A stretch of DNA of 9,640 bases, from assembly GCA_051647125.1 (NCBI GenBank), contig JBOFDP010000063.1:1-9640 (forward strand), given 5' to 3'. Origin of the DNA: JBOFDP01 sp051647125. GTDB lineage: Bacteria; Bacteroidota; Bacteroidia; Chitinophagales; Chitinophagaceae. Below the pieces are notes generated by a model. It made no database searches, was not told the DNA's origin, and saw only the letters and a list, made by a program, of their open reading frames with translations. Within the stretch, counting starts at the first letter, position 1; each line of letters opens with the position of its first letter. Both the position numbers and the translations under genes were made by a program. Below, one piece after another: positions 1-7,024 of this stretch.

Positions 1-788
1 ACATCTTTACCCATAGTTTTTTCTATTTCTACAATTAAAAACCCTGGTTGTTTTAGCCCAATATATGCAACTTCTACAAGACGTTTGTAATATAACAACA
101 TATTATCAGCGGGTACAAATAAAGCTATATGTGGCTCAAAATCTACAACCTGTGATTGCATTATATTTTTATCCTGATGACTAACATAAGGGGGGTTACT
201 CACAATCATATCATACTGATTAGAAGAAATAGTATATTTAAAAATATCAGCCACCATAAAATAAATTTTCTGGTGTAATTCAGTAGCATTTTCCTCGGCC
301 ACGGCTAAAGCTTCTGGGCATATCTCTAAAGCCTCCACTTTCAAATAAGGATTTTGTATTTTAGCACTAATGGCAATACATCCTGACCCTGTACCAATAT
401 CCAATAAATGCGTAGCTTGTATTTGTTGGGAAAGTTGCGTAATTTTTTCTACCAACATGGCTGTTTCTGGTCGTGGTATCAAGGTATATTCATTCACCTT
501 AAAATGATACCCACAAAAATAACATTCTCCTAATACATATTGTAAAGGTTTATTTTTTTTTAGGGTAGCTATATAATCATACAACAAAGAGCTATTTTGG
601 AAACTATTTTGCGGATACATTAACATTTCCAAATAGGTATTTTGTGCAATTTTTTCTACCAATAGTTTAGTAATTAAACAAATTTCTGAGGAGGTGTACA
701 ATGCCGTCAAATTATCTTGAATATATTGCCTAGCTTGTGAAAAAGTTAATCCACTGGCAAGGCAATCTTTCGATGCATCTTTTCTCAT
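1..788 (-). CDS. prmC: Peptide chain release factor N5-glutamine methyltransferase PrmC (C-terminus outside window)
   Basis: PrmC transfers a methyl group from S-adenosylmethionine to the glutamine of the GGQ motif in release factors, which improves translation termination in the cytoplasm. The frame is open from the ATG at 788 to the window edge and gives 262 residues. The family is usually about 280 long, so only some 20 residues are missing. Visible landmarks in order are an N-terminal helical substrate-binding region (about 1-90), an IPRPET motif (104-109), the SAM-binding loop DIGTGSG (130-136) and the catalytic NPPYV motif with N198. The start MRKDASK lies well upstream of the conserved parts at the expected distance. 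The gene follows lspA on the same strand after 51 bp and may share its transcript. The motif set NPPY plus GTGSG with this N-terminal length makes PrmC far more likely than another N-methyltransferase such as PrmB. Confidence 0.95.
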   Translation of the reverse strand, partial: MRKDASKDCLASGLTFSQARQYIQDNLTALYTSSEICLITKLLVEKIAQNTYLEMLMYPQNSFQNSSLLYDYIATLKKNKPLQYVLGECYFCGYHFKVNEYTLIPRPETAMLVEKITQLSQQIQATHLLDIGTGSGCIAISAKIQNPYLKVEALEICPEALAVAEENATELHQKIYFMVADIFKYTISSNQYDMIVSNPPYVSHQDKNIMQSQVVDFEPHIALFVPADNMLLYYKRLVEVAYIGLKQPGFLIVEIEKTMGKD

Positions 789-839
789 AATGAAATTTTA
801 TAAATACATCCTTTAGTTAATAATTCTTTTCTGTAGAAC

Positions 840-1472
840 TTAGGGAGTTTGATTTTTAAAAAACTTTTTTTGCCCAAAGAGTAATATCACCGCACCCACC
901 GTAACACAAGAATCCGCAAAGTTGAATACAGGACTAAAAAATTCAAAATAACTACCCCCAACCCAAGGAACCCAAGCTGGCCAATGTGTTTGCACCATAG
1001 GGAAATAAAACATATCCACCACATTCCCAAACATAAAATGACTATACCCACCACTTTCAGGAAATAATTTTGCTATATTTAAGGCATAAGGACTACTTTC
1101 ATTAAATATTAATCCATACAACAAACTATCTATTAAATTCCCCATAGCTCCAGCTAATATTAACATTACACAAAGAATAAACCATATGTTATATTTTTTA
1201 GTTTTTTGCTGACTAATTTTATACAGATAATAAAATCCCCAAACACAGGCTACAAATCGAAAAAAAGTAAGTAGAAATTTACCTATCGGCCCTCCCCATT
1301 TCAATCCGTAAGCCATGCCTTCATTTTCTATAAATAGTATTCTACACCAAGAGCTTCCAAATACACGGTATTCTTCCGTAATATAGAAATGTGTTTTTAC
1401 CCAAATCTTTATACTTTGGTCTATTACAAGTAATAAAAAAACAATCAAAAATGGAATACATGCTTTTTTCAC
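840..1472 (-). CDS. lspA: Lipoprotein signal peptidase LspA (signal peptidase II)
   Basis: LspA is the inner-membrane aspartyl protease that cuts the signal peptide from diacylglyceryl-modified prolipoproteins just before the lipobox cysteine. The 210-residue product has four hydrophobic segments (about 6-26, 64-86, 95-120, 185-202) and the family motifs: IDQSIKIW (D18), FIENEGMAYG (47-56), GNLID (111-115), VVDMFYF with catalytic D153, and FNFADS with catalytic D187. It is longer than the roughly 160-170 residues of Proteobacterial LspA. The extra length lies mainly between GNLID and VVD, plus a stretch rich in W, P and G before FNFAD. That architecture is typical of Bacteroidota LspA. The start at 1472 is directly followed by the first membrane segment and preceded by a candidate promoter at 1495-1502. 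BamD, encoded further right in this window, carries a lipobox and would be a client. Downstream is prmC. Confidence 0.96.
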   Translation of the reverse strand: MKKACIPFLIVFLLLVIDQSIKIWVKTHFYITEEYRVFGSSWCRILFIENEGMAYGLKWGGPIGKFLLTFFRFVACVWGFYYLYKISQQKTKKYNIWFILCVMLILAGAMGNLIDSLLYGLIFNESSPYALNIAKLFPESGGYSHFMFGNVVDMFYFPMVQTHWPAWVPWVGGSYFEFFSPVFNFADSCVTVGAVILLFGQKKFFKNQTP

Positions 1473-1494
1473 AAAAAAAAAATTTACTTCGTGG

Positions 1495-1502
1495 CAAAAA
1501 TA
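1495..1502 (-). promoter_or_regulatory. Candidate Bacteroidota -7 promoter element for lspA
   Basis: The minus strand reads TATTTTTG here, an exact match to the Bacteroidota sigma-factor -7 consensus TAnnTTTG. It sits 22 bp upstream of the lspA ATG, which would give a leader of roughly 15 nt. The -33 element (TTTG or TTG) is only approximate: an A-rich run at 1520-1526 reads TTTTCTC on the minus strand. In such AT-rich DNA the match could arise by chance. Confidence 0.4.
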
Positions 1503-1645
1503 AAGTATTAAAATTCTGAGAAAAAATATTTTTTTCCACTCTCAAAAATTCCTATACCTTATTATAACTGATAGGGCATAAAATACAACTAATAATAATA
1601 AACAATATGCTAAAAAATTTAACAAATTCGTAACCTGTCAATAGT

Positions 1646-1653
1646 TATCTTTG
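1646..1653 (+). promoter_or_regulatory. Candidate Bacteroidota -7 promoter element upstream of the TonB-dependent receptor gene
   Basis: TATCTTTG matches the phylum's -7 consensus TAnnTTTG exactly. At about the right distance upstream (1626-1630) lies ATTCG, a poor form of the -33 TTTG element. Transcription from here would start near 1660. The leader before the receptor gene would then be about 190-230 nt, depending on the start codon. The first ATG met is that of a small ORF at 1680, about 20 nt downstream. Confidence 0.42.
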
Positions 1654-1679
1654 TCGAAACTTTTAAATCACACATACGA

Positions 1680-1847
1680 ATGAATAAAAGGTGGATTGTT
1701 CAGTTTTATGATCAACATACTCAGTATATTAGAGTGTTGCAATCTCTGAATAACTTCTATTCCCCCATTTGTAGACAATCAAATAATAATACTTTACGTA
1801 TTATCTTTCTTACTTTTAGGATATTCTATAACTTAAATAAAATCTAA
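1680..1847 (+). CDS. Unrecognised 55-residue ORF in the receptor leader
   Basis: An ATG at 1680 opens 55 codons ending in TAA at 1845-1847. The frame is in fact free of stops from 1623. The product begins MNKRWIVQFYDQHTQYIR and is rich in N, I, F, R and Y, with a moderately hydrophobic stretch near residues 39-50. I do not recognise it. It begins about 20 nt after the expected start of transcription from the motif at 1646-1653. It ends 6 nt before the receptor gene's first ATG and is in the same frame as that gene. It could be a small protein, a leader peptide whose translation affects the receptor gene, a decayed gene remnant, or chance. No clear signal peptide or ribosome-binding site supports it, so this is only a candidate. 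Confidence 0.2.
   Translation: MNKRWIVQFYDQHTQYIRVLQSLNNFYSPICRQSNNNTLRIIFLTFRIFYNLNKI
1786..1804 (+). repeat. Short hairpin in the receptor leader
   Basis: ATAATAC (1786-1792) and GTATTAT (1798-1804) are perfect reverse complements around a 5-nt loop and are followed by a pyrimidine-rich stretch (CTTTCTTACTTTT). The stem has only two G-C pairs and would be weak. It could be a leader structure or simply a product of AT-rich sequence. Confidence 0.25.
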
Positions 1848-1853
1848 ATTTTT

Positions 1854-4800
1854 ATGTATCACTTATTAAAAAACCAAAATTGCAAGATGAAATGGATATT
1901 GGTCTTGTTAATTTTATTGCCCACCTTCTTATTTTCACAACTTACGGTAAGTAATATTAGTGGAAGTGTAAAAGATGAAAATGGAAAACCTGTTATAGGG
2001 GCGGAAGTTGTGGCTACGAATATTCCTACAGGTAGTCGGTACAAAACTATTTCAGGGAAAAATGGTTTGTATTATATTGCCAATGTCAATCCTGGAGGTC
2101 CTTATCGTATCAATACTATTATTAATGGAAAAAATGTGGTGGTAGAAATTCCTTCTATTAATGTTGGGGAGGAAGGAGTAGCTATACTCTCTTCGCCTAT
2201 AGATGCTTCTGTGGCTAAGGATTCAACACAAAAAATACATATAACCAACCTTTCAGAAGTGATAGTAAGTAATAAAAATACAGGTATAAATAAATCTGGT
2301 CCTAGCCAAGCTTTTGACAATCAACAAATTAAAAGTTTACCCACCATACGAAGAAGTATCCAAGATTTTACGACACTTAACAGCTATGTAGGCAATGGTT
2401 TTAGTTTTGCTGGTAGAGATGGGAGATATAATAATTTTACAGTAGATGGAGCTAGTCTAAATAATAGTTTTGGATTATCTACAGGACTTCCCGGAGGAGA
2501 CGCTCAGCCAATTTCTTTAGATGCCATTGATCAGATTAGTATTATGATTTCTCCTTTTGATATTCGGCAGTCCAATTTTACAGGTGGTGCTGTAAACTTA
2601 GTTACCAAAGGAGGTACAAATACAGTACATGGCTCTGCTTATGGATTTTTTAGAAATCAAAGTTTTAATGGAACTACTGTAAACGGAGAAAAAGTAAAAA
2701 CAACAAATGCCTCTTTTGCCACTTATGGGCTTACTCTTGGAGGACCTATTCTAAAAAATAAACTTTTCTATTTTCTAAGTTATGAAAATGAAATAAGGCA
2801 ATTTCCCGGAGCTTCTTGGGTGCCTGATAATGGTAGCAATACAGGAGAAGGCAATGTGAGTAAAGTAACTACCAAAGAATTAGACCAATTATCAAAATTT
2901 GTTGCTGAGAATTATGGTTATTCCACTGGTGGATATAATATGAACCAGTTTGGGGCTATTAACTATAAAATATTGGGTCGTATAGATTGGAATATTAATG
3001 AAAAAAATAAGTTGATGGTAAGGTATAATTATGTATACGGTACTAATGATCAAATAATGAATGCAACATCTATTCCTGGTAACCTTACAAGAGGTACTTT
3101 TGGACGTGTGGGGCAGAATGCTTATAGCTTTGCAAACTCAAACTATAGTTTTACAAATAATGTACAATCTTTTGTATTAGATTTAAAAAGCACTATTAAT
3201 AATCAACTATCCAACCAACTTCTTATTACCTATGCTTTAGATAAAGCTACAAGAGGTAGTAATAGTAAGCCTTTCCCCTTTGTAGATCTATGGAAGAATG
3301 GCAATAACTATATGTCATTTGGATATGAATTATACTCTCCAGATAATGGCGCTACGAATCACACATTAAGCATTAATAATAATTTTACAGTATTATTAGG
3401 TAGCCATACCCTACTTGCAGGTGTTGGATTTGACTATCTACATTTCAGAAATAGTTTTATGCCCGCAGGATATAGCTATTATAAATTTGCAAGTCCTGAT
3501 GATTTTTATAATGGAAAAAACCCTATAGCCTTTGCTATTACCTATCCCTATGAAGGACAAGACCCCGCATCAAAATTAGATTTTGGACAACTTTATGCCT
3601 ACATACAAGATGAATATAAAATTACAGAATATTTTAAACTTATGGCTTCTGTGAGAATGGATATGCCTTTATATCTTAATACATTAACTCAAAATGATGC
3701 TATTGCTAATATAGATTATTTTCGTTTGCCTAATGGAAATCCAGTTAATTTAGATGTAAGCAGATGGCCTAACGTATCTCCTTTATTTTCACCACGTATT
3801 AGTTTTACCTATGATCTCTTAGAAGATAAAAGTTTAATATTAAGAGGAGGAGTAGGTCTATTTACAGGGCATATTCCTTTTGCATGGTTGGTTGCTCAAC
3901 CTCAAAGTTCAGGAATTTTAAATACTACCTATACTGTACAAAATAATAATGGATTGGATATGGTATTTAGCCCTGATCCCTCTCATTATCTTAAAAACCA
4001 AGTATCTGACCAAGACGGTAATTTGATTAATCTACCTACACAGCCTGCTACTGATTTTATACCATCCCAAATTATATCCTTTGATCCAAAATTCAAGATG
4101 CCTCAGGTATTACGTGTTTACCTTGCTGCAGATTATACCTTTGCTAAAGATTTTACGGCTACCATAGAAGCCTTATATACCAAAGATATTAATCAAGTAT
4201 TAATCTACAATGTAGGATATAACTCTCTTGCCTATGATGGTAATTTCTATGATGGAAGAAATGCTTACTGGAATAATTGGAATACTGACCCATATGCTCC
4301 AAATAATAATACTTCTGGTTATCTCAATAGTATAGGTTCGACTCAACCTTATATCAATCCTCAAGTAAATTCTCCTATGTATGTTACCAATACTAATAAA
4401 GGACAGGGAGTTTCTCTTACATTAGCATTAAATAAGAAGTTCTCTAAGAATTGGATTGCCGGCGTATCTTATACCTTTACTGAATATTTGGACTTAACCA
4501 GCAATCCTGGTAGCCAAGTAACTTCAGCATGGAGTAATACACCTAGTAAAAATGGACCTAACTTCTTTGATTTAGCTAATTCTGACTATGCTATGCCCCA
4601 TAAAATATCTGGTTTTATCAGTTATAGTATAGACTATGCAAAATATTTTGGAACTTCTATCGCTTTAACTTATACAGGCTTGTCTACAGGAAGGTTTTCT
4701 TATATTTATAGCACGGACATAAATGGAGATAAAATAAATGCTGATTTACTCTATATTCCTAAAGACAAAAATGATATTCAGTTTGCCGATGTGAAAGATT

Positions 4801-5246
4801 TTAATACAGGAAAAATTAGTTATACAGCAGAAGAACAAAGAGAAGATTTTTGGGCTTTTGTACAACAAGATAAATATCTAAGAAATAATTTAGGAAAAAC
4901 TTCTCAACGCAATGCGGGTATATTACCTTGGTTTAATAAAGTGAACCTCCGTATCTTACAAAATTTTTATTTCTACACTGGTAAGAATAAAGTGAGGCAT
5001 ACCTTACAACTAAGCTATGAAATAGAAAATTTGCTCAATCTCTTTAATTCTAAATTAGGAAATATATATATTCTTAATGGAGGGAATCAATACAATGTAG
5101 CTGCATTAAGACCTGTGGCATATAATGATGCTACAGAACAACCTATTTTTAATTACAATAAAATCCCTAAGAATCAAACTTATATTCGAAGTATTTCTAC
5201 CGGAAGTGTATGGTCTATGAATATTGGGTTAAGATATATATTCTAA
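1854..5246 (+). CDS. TonB-dependent outer-membrane receptor, Oar-like, with N-terminal carboxypeptidase-regulatory-like domain
   Basis: This is an outer-membrane active transporter powered by TonB-ExbBD; its substrate cannot be read from the sequence. From the N-terminus it has a signal peptide (MKWILVLLILLPTFLFSQ, residues 12-29), a carboxypeptidase-regulatory-like beta-sandwich domain (about 32-105, with SGSVKDENGKPVIGAEVVA), a TonB-box-like segment LSEVIVS (133-139), a plug domain (about 150-265, with the FTVDGASLNN and NFTGGAVNLVTKGGTN signatures), and a long beta-barrel ending in an aromatic residue (GLRYIF). Length and plug signatures resemble the Oar-like receptors of about 1050-1150 residues common in Bacteroidota, not the shorter siderophore receptors. 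No SusD-like partner follows, which argues against a SusCD glycan importer. The annotated start gives an 11-residue extension before the signal peptide. An ATG at 1887 gives a more classical signal peptide and may be the true start. No frameshift is seen. Confidence 0.93.
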   Translation: MYHLLKNQNCKMKWILVLLILLPTFLFSQLTVSNISGSVKDENGKPVIGAEVVATNIPTGSRYKTISGKNGLYYIANVNPGGPYRINTIINGKNVVVEIPSINVGEEGVAILSSPIDASVAKDSTQKIHITNLSEVIVSNKNTGINKSGPSQAFDNQQIKSLPTIRRSIQDFTTLNSYVGNGFSFAGRDGRYNNFTVDGASLNNSFGLSTGLPGGDAQPISLDAIDQISIMISPFDIRQSNFTGGAVNLVTKGGTNTVHGSAYGFFRNQSFNGTTVNGEKVKTTNASFATYGLTLGGPILKNKLFYFLSYENEIRQFPGASWVPDNGSNTGEGNVSKVTTKELDQLSKFVAENYGYSTGGYNMNQFGAINYKILGRIDWNINEKNKLMVRYNYVYGTNDQIMNATSIPGNLTRGTFGRVGQNAYSFANSNYSFTNNVQSFVLDLKSTINNQLSNQLLITYALDKATRGSNSKPFPFVDLWKNGNNYMSFGYELYSPDNGATNHTLSINNNFTVLLGSHTLLAGVGFDYLHFRNSFMPAGYSYYKFASPDDFYNGKNPIAFAITYPYEGQDPASKLDFGQLYAYIQDEYKITEYFKLMASVRMDMPLYLNTLTQNDAIANIDYFRLPNGNPVNLDVSRWPNVSPLFSPRISFTYDLLEDKSLILRGGVGLFTGHIPFAWLVAQPQSSGILNTTYTVQNNNGLDMVFSPDPSHYLKNQVSDQDGNLINLPTQPATDFIPSQIISFDPKFKMPQVLRVYLAADYTFAKDFTATIEALYTKDINQVLIYNVGYNSLAYDGNFYDGRNAYWNNWNTDPYAPNNNTSGYLNSIGSTQPYINPQVNSPMYVTNTNKGQGVSLTLALNKKFSKNWIAGVSYTFTEYLDLTSNPGSQVTSAWSNTPSKNGPNFFDLANSDYAMPHKISGFISYSIDYAKYFGTSIALTYTGLSTGRFSYIYSTDINGDKINADLLYIPKDKNDIQFADVKDFNTGKISYTAEEQREDFWAFVQQDKYLRNNLGKTSQRNAGILPWFNKVNLRILQNFYFYTGKNKVRHTLQLSYEIENLLNLFNSKLGNIYILNGGNQYNVAALRPVAYNDATEQPIFNYNKIPKNQTYIRSISTGSVWSMNIGLRYIF

Positions 5247-5264
5247 GAATTTTTATTATTATTA

Positions 5265-6671
5265 TCATAAATGAATACATTCTCCATAAGCCTGAGCGGT
5301 AGCCTCCATAATCGCTTCATGGATAGTAGGATGGGCATGTACGGCACTAAGTATTTCTTGACTAGTGGTTTCTAATTTCCTCCCCATAACAGCTTCCGCA
5401 ATAATTTCTGTTACATTCATCCCTATAGCATGCATACCCAGTAATTCGCCATATTGAGCATCATAAATAATTTTTACAAATCCTTCATTAGCTCCTGAAG
5501 CCGAGGCTTTACCTGAAGCCGAAAAAGGAAATTTTCCTACTTTTATGTCATATCCTTTTTCTTGAGCTTGTTTTTCAGTAAATCCTACCGAAGCTATTTC
5601 AGGAGTAGTATATATACAACTTGGAATATTCGTATAGTCCAAACGTAAAGGAGGAGAGTCTAATCTTTTTTCTATATAGGCAATATGTTCTATACAAATA
5701 ATGCCCTCATGCGAAGCCACATGAGCCAAAGCGGGCGTAGCAATAATATCACCAATAGCATAAATAGACTTTTGTGAAGTACAATAAAAATCATCTACCC
5801 AAACCCTACCCTTATCTATGGCAATACTAAGCTTTTCCAAACCAATACCTTCTACATTAGGCGTAATCCCTATAGCACTAAGAACTACCTCACTTTCCAT
5901 TTCACAAACAGCTCCACTGCTCTTTATCTGAACAATAACTTTATTTCCTTTAACAGTACATTTTTCTACATTAGAATCAGTCAGTATATTTATTCCTTTT
6001 TTACGATATATACGATCTATCTCTTTGGAAATTTCTTCATCTTCCTGTGGTACTAATCTATTCATGTATTCTACAATAGTTACCTTAGTTCCCATAGTAT
6101 GATAAAAATAAGCAAGCTCCATACCAATAGCTCCCGAACCTATAACTAACATTGTTTTAGGTAATTGTGGTAATGTCAATGCTTCCTTATAAGATATAAT
6201 TTTTTTACCCTCTACTTTTGCCGATGCCAAATGACGTGCATAAGCGCCGGTGGCTAAAATAATATGCCTTGCTTCATAAATAGTAGCTACCCTACGTTCA
6301 TCAATCACTTCTACCTGATGAGGACTATGTAAATTTCCTATACCTTTAAGAATATCTATTTTATTTTTTTTCAATAAAAAGGCTACCCCTTTATTCATCT
6401 TCTCCGCTACATTTCTACTACGTTTTATAACAGCTTCAAAATTAGGTTTGCCCGTAGCCTCAATACCATACTCTTCACTATGTTGTATACATTCTGCTAC
6501 TTGGGCACTTTTCAAAAGTGCTTTGGTAGGAATACACCCCCAATTAAGACAAACCCCTCCAATATGTTCCTTTTCTACAATAGCTGTCTTATACCCCAAT
6601 TGCGAAGCTCTAATAGCGGCTACATACCCACCAGGTCCAGAGCCTATAATAATCACATCATACTTTTGCAT
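5265..6671 (-). CDS. lpdA: Dihydrolipoyl dehydrogenase (E3 component of 2-oxo acid dehydrogenase complexes)
   Basis: This FAD enzyme reoxidises dihydrolipoamide bound to the E2 subunits of pyruvate, 2-oxoglutarate or branched-chain 2-oxo acid dehydrogenases, or to glycine-cleavage H protein, and passes electrons to NAD+. The 468-residue length is normal. Seen in order are the FAD Rossmann loop GSGPGG (10-15), the redox-active disulfide in GGVCLNWGCIPTK (C41 and C46), the NAD-binding loop GSGAIG (178-183), the FAD-contacting YAIGD (304-308), ALAHVASHEG (314-323), and the C-terminal dimer domain with HAHPTIHEAI, where H447 and E452 form the catalytic dyad. The two-cysteine spacing and the HAHPT motif distinguish it from glutathione and mercuric reductases. 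It lies 14 bp after rpoZ on the same strand and is probably cotranscribed. No E1 or E2 gene is in the window, so the complex it serves is unknown. The final codons (IHL, then TGA) face the receptor gene 18 bp away. Confidence 0.97.
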   Translation of the reverse strand: MQKYDVIIIGSGPGGYVAAIRASQLGYKTAIVEKEHIGGVCLNWGCIPTKALLKSAQVAECIQHSEEYGIEATGKPNFEAVIKRSRNVAEKMNKGVAFLLKKNKIDILKGIGNLHSPHQVEVIDERRVATIYEARHIILATGAYARHLASAKVEGKKIISYKEALTLPQLPKTMLVIGSGAIGMELAYFYHTMGTKVTIVEYMNRLVPQEDEEISKEIDRIYRKKGINILTDSNVEKCTVKGNKVIVQIKSSGAVCEMESEVVLSAIGITPNVEGIGLEKLSIAIDKGRVWVDDFYCTSQKSIYAIGDIIATPALAHVASHEGIICIEHIAYIEKRLDSPPLRLDYTNIPSCIYTTPEIASVGFTEKQAQEKGYDIKVGKFPFSASGKASASGANEGFVKIIYDAQYGELLGMHAIGMNVTEIIAEAVMGRKLETTSQEILSAVHAHPTIHEAIMEATAQAYGECIHL

Positions 6672-6685
6672 ATGAAGTAAATAAA

Positions 6686-7024
6686 TTATTCACTAGCTTT
6701 TGTATAAATAAATAATTTATCCTGTAACAATTCATCCACTGCTTGCAATGCTGGATTAGGCAATCTTTCATACATCTTAGAAAGCTCTATTTGCTCTTTA
6801 TTTTCCTGCACCACGTCAAGTGGGTTTTCTACATGTACATCAAATTCTTCAAGTTGATTATCCAACTCCTGCTTAATCTGCGAATTAAGTTGATTAGCAC
6901 GTTGTATAGCCACATAAATAGATTCATACAAATTACCTGTAAGGGTTTGTACATCATTCAAATCTTTAGGCTCTGTGGTGTGAGGTAAAGTACTATTGTT
7001 TAATTTTTTTTGTAGAATGCTCAT
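6686..7024 (-). CDS. rpoZ: DNA-directed RNA polymerase omega subunit (RpoZ/Rpb6-like, Bacteroidota type)
   Basis: Omega binds the beta-prime subunit and helps core RNA polymerase assemble. The 112-residue product has a short polar N-terminus (1-20), the conserved helical core LTGNLYESIYVAIQRANQLN (about 28-47) followed by a QIKQELDNQLEEF helix, then an acidic linker and the C-terminal segment EQIELSKMYERLPNPALQAV. The core and the tail with YERLPNPAL match my recollection of omega proteins of this phylum, which are longer than E. coli RpoZ (91 residues) and hard to recognise from Proteobacterial sequences. Placement directly after bamD, usual in Bacteroidota, supports the call. The only reasonable start is ATG at 7024, since the next Met is deep in the C-terminal part. 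The gene therefore overlaps the bamD end by 32 nt in another frame, suggesting translational coupling. The stop lies 14 bp before lpdA. Confidence 0.87.
   Translation of the reverse strand: MSILQKKLNNSTLPHTTEPKDLNDVQTLTGNLYESIYVAIQRANQLNSQIKQELDNQLEEFDVHVENPLDVVQENKEQIELSKMYERLPNPALQAVDELLQDKLFIYTKASE

Larger units (their letters stand above)
1473..1853. other. Divergent intergenic region between lspA and the TonB-dependent receptor gene
   Basis: These 381 bp separate two divergent genes and are very AT-rich. The lspA-proximal part holds a candidate minus-strand promoter (1495-1502) and a run of A. I see nothing recognisable from about 1530 to 1640. The right half holds a perfect plus-strand -7 motif (1646-1653), an unrecognised 55-codon ORF (1680-1847) and a 7-bp hairpin (1786-1804). 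No tRNA, rRNA or known riboswitch core was recognised. Confidence 0.7.

Noticed and set aside
1342..1545. 67-codon minus-strand ORF overlapping the lspA start
   Set aside because: It lies mostly inside lspA in another frame, has no recognisable motif and would cover the lspA promoter region. Treated as a shadow.
5251..5264. ATT trinucleotide tract as a possible repeat-based switch
   Set aside because: It is short, lies outside coding sequence after both stops, and is expected in such AT-rich DNA.
6448..6680. Two plus-strand ORFs antisense to the start of lpdA
   Set aside because: They are antisense reflections of the strongly conserved FAD and disulfide region of lpdA and show no own features.
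6743..6988. 81-codon plus-strand ORF antisense to rpoZ
   Set aside because: It is opposite a recognisable omega subunit gene and its hydrophobic composition comes from the complementary strand. No start context or motif supports it.
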